A stretch of DNA of 5,326 nucleotides, taken from an uncultured Gammaproteobacteria bacterium (GTDB lineage Bacteria; Pseudomonadota; Gammaproteobacteria; GCA-2729495). This document shows positions 1-4,621 of the stretch, one piece after another; within the stretch, counting starts at the first letter, position 1, and each line of letters opens with the position of its first letter. Under the pieces are notes generated by a model. It made no database searches. It had not been told where the DNA came from and worked only from the letters and a program-made list of their open reading frames with translations. The DNA lies in contig CAMYJV010000165.1 of assembly GCA_947258805.1 (NCBI GenBank), forward strand, positions 1 through 5,326, read 5' to 3'. The translations under genes were made by a program, and so were the position numbers.

Positions 1-840
1 GCGTTCGGTGATCCCGATCACGCCGTTGCGTTTATGGACGAACTCCGCGGCCAGGAACAGGATGCTCAAGGCGATGATCGCCTCGGTGGGTGCCGCCGGA
101 AAGTGCACGACACCCAAGGTCGCCAGCGCCAGCGTGATGCTGTGCGCGACGGTGAAGGCGGTGACGGCCTTGATCAATTGCCCGAGCCCGGCCACGATCA
201 ACAGCAGCGCCAGCACGAACAACAGATGGTCCGCACCTTCCAGGATATGGATCGTGCCGAGGCGCCAATAGTCGATCGCCACTTCGAGTTTCGACGCCTC
301 CAGCGGGATCGTGAATGCAGGCGCGCTCGGCCGCAGGATCGCCGAGTGCTGGCTTCCATCCTGCAACTGGACCAGCAGCAGCACATCAGTCTGCATGGCC
401 GTCAGGCCCTCGATGACAATGTTCTGGCCGGTCAGCGAATCGGCATTATTCTTATACGTTGCATGCTCGATGCGGGCACCCGGCGTCTCCTGCACCGTCG
501 GCGAACCGACCAATTCCAGACTCTCCGGCAGTATCGGCGTAATAGCCAGCACCCGGTCCCCACGCATTGGCACTTTCCAGGTGACGGCGAACAGACCGGT
601 GTTCTGTTCCTTGATATCCAGCAACGCGGGACGGATCTCGTCGGCATAGACACCGGTCGCCGGCAAACCCCCGATGAGCACCAAGACGGTTAACAACAAC
701 CGTCGGACCGACATCCAACGGCGCGAACCGAAACGCCCGGGCACGCTGCCCGCGAAGGTGACTGACGTCCCGCGTGGGTCAATGCGTACCGCCGTGGGAC
801 CGTTCATCAGGCGCCCTTCCAACAGATCGGCCAGTCTCAT
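1..840 (-). CDS. HupE/UreJ family membrane protein (C-terminus cut by window edge)
   Basis: The frame is open from ATG 840 to the left edge (280 codons, no stop), so the end of the protein is missing. Residues 43-66 look like a signal peptide (MSVRRLLLTVLVLIGG, then a GVYA/DE cleavage site). Residues 67 to about 185 form an exported, probably beta-rich domain. The HupE/UreJ signature follows: HILEGADH at 198-205, a hydrophobic helix at about 206-223, FTVAHSITLALA at 229-240, and EAIIALSILFLAAE at 253-266. HupE of rhizobia is a nickel permease, and the conserved His and Asp here fit metal handling, but the substrate of this longer form is unknown. The start overlaps the isomerase stop as ATGA and has GGAGGAG 8 nt upstream, which supports 840. 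A second in-frame ATG at 714 begins directly at the signal peptide but has no clear ribosome site. Family call is firm; substrate is inference. Confidence 0.9.
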   Translation of the reverse strand, partial: MRLADLLEGRLMNGPTAVRIDPRGTSVTFAGSVPGRFGSRRWMSVRRLLLTVLVLIGGLPATGVYADEIRPALLDIKEQNTGLFAVTWKVPMRGDRVLAITPILPESLELVGSPTVQETPGARIEHATYKNNADSLTGQNIVIEGLTAMQTDVLLLVQLQDGSQHSAILRPSAPAFTIPLEASKLEVAIDYWRLGTIHILEGADHLLFVLALLLIVAGLGQLIKAVTAFTVAHSITLALATLGVVHFPAAPTEAIIALSILFLAAEFVHKRNGVIGITER

Positions 841-1715
841 CGCGCCGGCTCCTCCAGCACGGCGACCTTGTCATCCGGATCCGGTTCTACGATGATGATC
901 GTGTAATTGTCGCGCAGATTGGCGTAGAACTTTTCGTTGAGCTCTTCGCCCCTGTCGGTCTGCCAGTCCTGCATCACGCGCTCGCGGTTATCGGCAAAGA
1001 CCGGCGGCGGCGGTTGGTTGATATGGCTCACGTATACGAGGTGCACGCCGTAGCCGGACAGCACCGGCCCGTGCCATTGGCCGGGTGACAGCTCAGTCAA
1101 CGTCTCGGCAAAACCGCTGCCAAAACTCTTCCGGATTTCGAGCAGATCCTTGTCCGGATAGTAGTTTTGCAGCATAAAGCCGTCACCGAACTCGCCGGCC
1201 TGTTCGATCTCATCGCCCAGGGCGATCAACTCTGCCTTGATCTCTTCAGCGTCGGCCAGCGTCGCGTCACCGCGTTTGTCCGGATCGACAAAGACCTGAG
1301 TGAAGGTATAACGCGCCGATTGCTGGTAGCGATCCCGGTGTTCGGCGAAATACGCCTGCAATTCTTCCTCGGTGGGCGGCGTCAATGCGACCAGGTCCTT
1401 GGCCAGGAATTCCAGCTTCTGGGCCAGGCGGCGGCGGATGACCTGGTCGTGCTGGTTCAGACCCATGGTCAACGCCTCGCGATACAGCACGGTCTCCCGG
1501 ATGTACTGCTGGATCAGCCCGTCGAATTCCTGGGCCGTCGGCAGGCGGTTCCAGCGTTTCTCCCAGGAAGTCCGCATCCACTCGATCTCGCCGGCCGTGA
1601 CGACAATGGTCTTGTCATCTGCTTCCGGCGCCGGTTCGGCGAAGATGCCGTACAACAGGTAGATCGCCGCGCCCATGAGCAGAAAATGCACCAATGGCTC
1701 ACGTAGAAACTTCAC
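837..1715 (-). CDS. Membrane-anchored parvulin-type peptidylprolyl isomerase (PpiC/SurA-like)
   Basis: This 292-residue protein starts with GTG at 1715, with AGGGA 9 nt upstream. Residues 8-26 (LVHFLLMGAAIYLLYGIFA) form one membrane anchor, placing the rest in the periplasm. Residues 36-132 are a helical SurA/PpiD-like region (LIQQYIRETVLYREAL at 67-82). Residues 133-232 form the parvulin fold, with FTQVFVDP at 138-145, FGSGF at 198-202 and GQWHGPVLSGYGVHLVYV at 212-229. H225 matches the conserved second parvulin histidine. The first histidine, usual in the opening HIL-type strand, is replaced by FTQVF, so catalysis may be weak and a chaperone role is possible. The stop overlaps the HupE-like gene by 4 bp. 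The neighbours encode exported enzymes, so helping them fold is a reasonable inference. A general foldase role is the alternative. Confidence 0.85.
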   Translation of the reverse strand: MKFLREPLVHFLLMGAAIYLLYGIFAEPAPEADDKTIVVTAGEIEWMRTSWEKRWNRLPTAQEFDGLIQQYIRETVLYREALTMGLNQHDQVIRRRLAQKLEFLAKDLVALTPPTEEELQAYFAEHRDRYQQSARYTFTQVFVDPDKRGDATLADAEEIKAELIALGDEIEQAGEFGDGFMLQNYYPDKDLLEIRKSFGSGFAETLTELSPGQWHGPVLSGYGVHLVYVSHINQPPPPVFADNRERVMQDWQTDRGEELNEKFYANLRDNYTIIIVEPDPDDKVAVLEEPAR

Positions 1716-1753
1716 TTCTCGTCATCCCTCAAGAACGTTGGACTGGTCCGCGT
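1716..1753 (-). promoter_or_regulatory. Short leader and ribosome-binding site of the isomerase gene
   Basis: Between the repeat doublet and the GTG at 1715 there are 38 nt of ordinary sequence, with AGGGA 9 nt before the start codon. I see no convincing sigma-70 promoter here, so transcription probably arrives from upstream, either from the DUF3604 block or from the toxin-antitoxin promoter. This piece and the 25 nt after the DUF3604 stop may be the two halves of an ancestral intergenic gap. Confidence 0.5.
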
Positions 1754-1754
1754 A

Positions 1755-1835
1755 ATTCGGGGACAGTTTACTTAATTGAGCGAACGAAGCGGCTACGCAA
1801 TTCGCCGCCGGCAATTAAGTAAACTGTCCCCGAAA
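1755..1835. repeat. Inverted-repeat doublet of the GGGGACAG type
   Basis: Two facing copies of a 23-nt sequence, perfect over 1756-1778 and 1812-1834, contain GGGGACAGTTTACTTAATT on the plus strand at the left and its complement at the right. The 33-nt spacer holds a nested GCGGC/GCCGC stem (1789-1793 with 1804-1808). RNA from either strand could fold into a long hairpin. No T-run follows on either side, so it does not look like a classic terminator. The layout resembles REP/BIME or MITE doublets. A link to REP-associated tyrosine transposases is my recollection of similar repeats, not shown here. It separates the antitoxin from the isomerase gene. Confidence 0.85.
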
Positions 1836-1853
1836 TCACCCAGCGGTGCCCCC

Positions 1854-2114
1854 TCAGGCGGCTGACTCATGCTCGACGTCCCATCCGGGAAATACGAGGA
1901 CTGCCGGGTGACATTTGAGTGCACGCGCTAGGACTTTTGCACGCTCCACGCCCAGGCGAATACGGTCACGCTCGATAGCCGATATCGTGGATTGCGGGAT
2001 CCCGGTCAGCTCCGAGAGACCATTTTGACTGAGCCCCTGCAATTCTCGAAGAATCCTGACGGACTCTCCAATCGAGACGTCCACTCGTTTCCTGGCTTTG
2101 CGATACTCACTCAT
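1854..2114 (-). CDS. XRE-family antitoxin (HigA-like)
   Basis: This 86-residue protein has a Cro/C1-type helix-turn-helix over about residues 17-72: LSQNGLSELTG (28-38) as the positioning helix, QSTISAIERD (41-50) as the recognition helix, then RLGVERAKVLARAL (53-66). It is preceded by a toxin gene whose TGA lies one base before this ATG, so the two are almost certainly coupled; the antitoxin has no strong Shine-Dalgarno of its own. Toxin-first order and an XRE antitoxin are typical of HigBA-like type II systems. It should neutralise the toxin by direct binding and repress the shared promoter, where a 36-bp dyad is present. The tail (AVLVFPGWDV, 71-80) is a likely contact region, which is inference. 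It could act only as a regulator, but the pairing makes antitoxin the better call. Confidence 0.9.
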   Translation of the reverse strand: MSEYRKARKRVDVSIGESVRILRELQGLSQNGLSELTGIPQSTISAIERDRIRLGVERAKVLARALKCHPAVLVFPGWDVEHESAA

Positions 2115-2115
2115 G

Positions 2116-2397
2116 TCATTGGTTCCGATAATCGTGTGCAGTCACGCTCACTACTTCGACAAGCACGCGATCCCTCTCGATTCGGTAAATTACCCGATAC
2201 TGCTGGTTAAGCCTCGAGGAACGATGTCTCTGCCACTTCCCCCGTAACGCCTCGTCATTAAACCCTCTGATTTGCCGGAGCCCCTGTGGGCCAGACAGAC
2301 GGACGATGTCCTTCCATTTCTCGTAGCGTTTCAGGACATCCTGGGGGAGCCGGTCTAGCTGTCTCCATGTCCGCCTGTGCTCGTAAACAGCCCACAT
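2116..2397 (-). CDS. RelE/ParE-superfamily toxin (RelE/StbE or HigB-like mRNA interferase)
   Basis: This 93-residue basic protein fits the compact RelE fold. An N-terminal helix (RTWRQLDRLPQDVLKRYEKW, about 9-28) is followed by GLRQIRGF (39-46), a basic strand region with K54, R57, H58, R59 and R62, then QQYRVIYRIERDRVLVEVVSV (66-86) and a C-terminal HDY (88-90). In RelE-family ribosome-dependent RNases the C-terminal His or Tyr and the basic strand residues carry catalysis, and all appear kept, so the toxin looks intact. The length is normal for the family. The ATG at 2397 is the only plausible start. It lies just 9 nt after a good -10 box and has no Shine-Dalgarno, so the mRNA may be leaderless. 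Mobility-linked stabilisation or phage defence are family possibilities; nothing here decides between them. Confidence 0.9.
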   Translation of the reverse strand: MWAVYEHRRTWRQLDRLPQDVLKRYEKWKDIVRLSGPQGLRQIRGFNDEALRGKWQRHRSSRLNQQYRVIYRIERDRVLVEVVSVTAHDYRNQ

Positions 2398-2430
2398 ACC
2401 ATAAAAAGTATATATACCATTTATAGTATG
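2395..2430. promoter_or_regulatory. Dyad operator over the toxin-antitoxin promoter
   Basis: A 36-bp dyad centred between 2412 and 2413 pairs at 15 of 18 positions. The outer arms (2395-2405 and 2420-2430) match 10 of 11, and the core GTATATATAC (2408-2417) is a perfect palindrome. It covers the -10 box, part of the -35, the likely transcription start and the toxin start codon. This is the expected place for autorepression by a HigA-like antitoxin, alone or with toxin. Confidence 0.8.
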
Positions 2431-2434
2431 TCAA
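2407..2434 (-). promoter_or_regulatory. Sigma-70-type promoter of the toxin-antitoxin operon
   Basis: On the minus strand there is a perfect -35 TTGACA (2434-2429), a 16-nt spacer and a -10 TATACT (2412-2407, five of six to consensus). Transcription should begin near 2400, only about 2-4 nt before the toxin ATG at 2397. It is the best promoter in the window, lies in locally AT-rich DNA, and could also feed the downstream isomerase and HupE-like genes. Confidence 0.85.
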
Positions 2435-2445
2435 TGACAAATAAT

Positions 2446-2483
2446 CGACCTGGCGGAGCTGATTCGCGTCCAGCACCAGGTCG
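2446..2483. repeat. Short inverted repeat upstream of the toxin-antitoxin promoter
   Basis: CGACCTGG (2446-2453) and CCAGGTCG (2476-2483) are perfect 8-bp arms around a 22-nt loop. It lies between the -35 box and the outer terminal repeat copy. It may be an extra protein-binding site or a remnant of a longer palindrome; its function is unknown. Confidence 0.4.
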
Positions 2484-2493
2484 GAATGTGGCG

Positions 2494-2516
2494 AATTAGG
2501 TGAACTGTCCCCGAAT
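2494..2516. repeat. Single diverged copy of the GGGGACAG repeat
   Basis: This copy is in the same orientation as 1812-1834 and inverted relative to 1755-1777, matching the latter at 21 of 23 positions (two transitions in the TTTACTT part). It sits 25 nt beyond the DUF3604 stop codon and marks the outer edge of the toxin-antitoxin insert. Confidence 0.8.
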
Positions 2517-2541
2517 GGACTCTTATCCGGAATCCGCCCCC

Positions 2542-4482
2542 TCAATTCTTCCGCTCGAGGGTGCCGATATGGAAGCCGGATGGCGGCAGTTTCTCCTGCA
2601 GCCCGGGATAGAACTTCAGTCTCTTGACCAGGCTCGGATCCGGCGTGTACCAGATCGGTGACGTCCAGGCACGTTCCTGGATAGTGGCCGCCACCTCCTT
2701 CGGCGGCTCCACACCCAGTTCCGCGGCATCGTAGGTAGACCAGCGCGGCGTCGGGATCTCGATGATGCGCGCATAATAGACGGCGTGCTGAGACGGATCG
2801 AAGTCCGGATCGGTCCAGACCGCCGCGAGCTGGGTGTCGCCGATGTCGTTGGTGTAGGTCGCTTTCTTCACATCGACCGTATTGCCCACCGCCGGCAGCT
2901 TGCCGGTGCTGGGATCGGGCTTACGGTCATCGGACCAGGCCACATCGTAGATCTTCTGGAACCCGTAGCCACGCTTGTCGTACCAGCCCTTGATGATCTG
3001 CACCCGGTCGAGGTTGCCGCTCTCTGGATCTTTCAAGGCCCACACGGCAAACGTCGGTGCCTCGGCTTTCGCCGGTTTCGTGGGCAAGTCGCCACCCATG
3101 GGCACGCCGCCCTCGTAGGCTTTCTTGACGAAGTCCTTGTCGCTGACCAGTCCCTTGTCCAAACCCCAACCGCCGAAGAACCGCACGCGGATCAGTGGGC
3201 CAGAGGTACCAAAGGTTTCCTTGCGCCTGATGCCGTCAAAGATCGCTTCGCGGGTATTTTCCGGAGCCCAGACACCGGTAGCGCCCGGAGTCCCGAAGTA
3301 GATCGCCGGTTCGCCGGCCACCGACCCGGCCCCACTCAGGCGAACCTCAGGGGAGTGATCGATGTTGCCGTGAACGCCGGGATAGTTGAACTCCTCGTTG
3401 GCCGAGGCGGCGATATGGGAGTCCGCGCCAGCGACGATGCCGTACTTGAAGGGGTTGGCGCCGATCATCTCCTGGAAGCCGACACCGTCGATCAGCGCAT
3501 TGCGCACAAAACTCTTGTCGATCAGACCGAGTACGCCGCCTGAACCCAGCAGATGCGTGAACTTGGACTCGAAGCCGGCAAACTCGTCGTTGGGGGACAG
3601 CGCCGGATGAGTCTCCGAGGCGCCCTTGGTCTGCACGATTTCCACGGCGGGCGAATTGCGGGCGCTGCGATACGCCCACCTTTCGTCGATCGGATTGCCG
3701 TTCGATGTGCGCAGCGCGAACATCGCGCTGTTCGAGACGTTCGAGTTGTGCGGGATCGAAAAATTGTCGTGCCCGATGGCGCGCTGATATTCCTGATAGA
3801 TCCAGAGATCTTCGCGATGGACGGAGTCGAAAGCCGAGAAGACACGCTCCGGCCCGTCGTCTCGGAAGAACACGTTGTGGTGCAGGTTCTTGGAGTTGGG
3901 CTGCGACGACCATTCGAAAGCGACCAGCGTGCTGAACTTGCCGGGTTGGTAGTGCTTGTTTGCGGCATCCACCTGCTTCTGCCAGGCGGTCTTCATGATC
4001 TTGGGGTCTCCCAGGTAATCGATGGGCTCGTTGATGGTCGCCGAGGTGATGATCTGCTGGAAGGCGGCCTCACCGCTCGCTTTATCGCCCTTCGAGATCA
4101 GCTTGCCGATCTCGGTCTTCTGCAGGGGGCTGTTCGGGTCCAGCAGCAGGGGCATCATCCCCAGATATTCGGCATGGTCGGTGACCGCGGCCCAGTCATA
4201 GGGCGTCCGCTTCTGGATCATCTTGCCGGACTGGGTGTTCTTGATGGCCTCACCCTTGGCATAGCGGTAGGCATCATCGGCGCTGTTCCGCGTGCCGAAG
4301 GCGAACGCGTCGGGGGACGCCTGGGTGTGCAGATGCTGCTCGCCGAAGTAGACGTTGTTCAGCGGGTTCTTGCCACCCGCACTGCGGCCGGGTTCGCCAG
4401 CGGAGTCGGCAGCAAACGCGCTGGAGGTAAGCGCCGCCGAACACAAGAGCGAAAGCATTACTTTGAGACTGATGTTGTTCAT
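2542..4482 (-). CDS. Exported DUF3604 protein (PHP-like metal-dependent hydrolase)
   Basis: From ATG 4482 this is a 646-residue protein, a usual length for DUF3604. Residues 1-24 form a Sec signal peptide (hydrophobic LKVMLSLLCSAAL, cleavage after AFA). Metal-site motifs resembling the PHP fold follow in order: FGEQHLHT (46-53, H50 and H52), AVTDHAEYLG (99-108, D102 and H103), VAFEW (187-191), HHN (201-203), IPHNSN (243-248), VEIVQTKGASETHP (280-293) and AGADSH (351-356). It is probably a periplasmic phosphoesterase or other hydrolase using two or three metals; the substrate is unknown. The frame is open upstream to a TTG at 4578, but that codon falls inside a stem-loop, and the start at 4482 has AGGA 8 nt upstream and directly precedes the signal peptide. 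Three further in-frame ATGs (4497, 4512, 4527) lie in a tandem repeat and are alternative starts. It follows an arylsulfatase gene on the same strand. Confidence 0.9.
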   Translation of the reverse strand: MNNISLKVMLSLLCSAALTSSAFAADSAGEPGRSAGGKNPLNNVYFGEQHLHTQASPDAFAFGTRNSADDAYRYAKGEAIKNTQSGKMIQKRTPYDWAAVTDHAEYLGMMPLLLDPNSPLQKTEIGKLISKGDKASGEAAFQQIITSATINEPIDYLGDPKIMKTAWQKQVDAANKHYQPGKFSTLVAFEWSSQPNSKNLHHNVFFRDDGPERVFSAFDSVHREDLWIYQEYQRAIGHDNFSIPHNSNVSNSAMFALRTSNGNPIDERWAYRSARNSPAVEIVQTKGASETHPALSPNDEFAGFESKFTHLLGSGGVLGLIDKSFVRNALIDGVGFQEMIGANPFKYGIVAGADSHIAASANEEFNYPGVHGNIDHSPEVRLSGAGSVAGEPAIYFGTPGATGVWAPENTREAIFDGIRRKETFGTSGPLIRVRFFGGWGLDKGLVSDKDFVKKAYEGGVPMGGDLPTKPAKAEAPTFAVWALKDPESGNLDRVQIIKGWYDKRGYGFQKIYDVAWSDDRKPDPSTGKLPAVGNTVDVKKATYTNDIGDTQLAAVWTDPDFDPSQHAVYYARIIEIPTPRWSTYDAAELGVEPPKEVAATIQERAWTSPIWYTPDPSLVKRLKFYPGLQEKLPPSGFHIGTLERKN

Positions 4483-4533
4483 GCTCTTGGTCCTCATGCT
4501 CTTGGTCCTCATGCTCTTGGTCCTCATGCTCTT
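4480..4533. repeat. 15-bp tandem repeat (3.6 copies) carrying stacked translation starts
   Basis: The unit CATGCTCTTGGTCCT occurs at 4480-4494, 4495-4509 and 4510-4524 without a mismatch, followed by nine more matching bases at 4525-4533. On the coding strand each unit reads AGGACCAAGAGCATG, an AGGA motif 8 nt before an ATG. All ATGs are in frame with the DUF3604 gene, and each repeat used would add the pentapeptide MRTKS before the signal peptide. Confidence 0.95.
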
Positions 4534-4558
4534 CGCCTCGTGGTCTTGTGGTCTGAAG

Positions 4559-4589
4559 GACTCCAGGCTTTGACACAAAGCCCGGAGTC
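4559..4589 (-). ncRNA. Intercistronic stem-loop between arylsulfatase and DUF3604 genes
   Basis: Arms 4576-4589 and 4559-4572 pair over 14 bp around a 3-nt loop (TGT). The only non-Watson-Crick pair is a G-U wobble in the minus-strand RNA, whereas plus-strand RNA would have an A-C mismatch, so the structure suits minus-strand transcription. It starts 32 nt after the sulfatase stop codon. No T-run follows, which argues against a strong intrinsic terminator. RNA stabilisation, processing or attenuation between the two genes is possible. Confidence 0.65.
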
Positions 4590-4621
4590 ACTCCCTTGGT
4601 TTACGCTTCCTTACTCGGCGA

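Larger units (their letters stand above)
1755..2516. mobile_element. Putative inserted toxin-antitoxin cassette with imperfect terminal inverted repeats
   Basis: The 762-bp segment begins and ends with inverted copies of the same 23-nt repeat (21 of 23 identical) and contains only the toxin-antitoxin operon, its promoter and one more internal repeat copy. It splits an otherwise same-strand block of DUF3604, isomerase and HupE-like genes. No transposase and no convincing target-site duplication are visible, so it would be non-autonomous or could have been placed by recombination between repeats. Movement as a unit is inference; the repeats are seen directly. Confidence 0.5.

Noticed and set aside
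34..693. Plus-strand open frame of 219 codons opposite the HupE-like gene
   Set aside because: It is rich in Arg, Gln and Asp from the complementary strand of a membrane protein and shows no domain; the minus-strand frame carries clear HupE/UreJ motifs.
1167..1706. Plus-strand open frame of 179 codons
   Set aside because: It is the antisense shadow of the isomerase gene.
1702..1728. Eight-codon leader peptide overlapping the isomerase start out of frame
   Set aside because: The candidate ATG directly abuts the AGGG motif with no spacing and shows no regulatory codon pattern.
1755..1835. Intrinsic transcription terminator
   Set aside because: The stem is long enough but no T-run follows it on either strand.
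1751..2520. Target-site duplication flanking the repeat-bounded insert
   Set aside because: The bases next to the two outer repeats do not form a convincing direct duplication, so I did not call one.
2258..2545. Minus-strand 95-codon frame running from the DUF3604 end into the toxin gene
   Set aside because: It crosses the repeat copy, the promoter and the operator and overlaps the toxin in another frame; its translation shows no protein-like conservation.
2785..3543. Plus-strand open frame of 252 codons
   Set aside because: It is a shadow of the DUF3604 frame, with no motif or ribosome-binding site.
4483..4578. N-terminal extension of the DUF3604 frame up to a TTG at 4578
   Set aside because: The TTG falls inside the stem-loop arm and the extension precedes a normal signal peptide. 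The ATG at 4482, or one of the three repeated ATGs, is more plausible.
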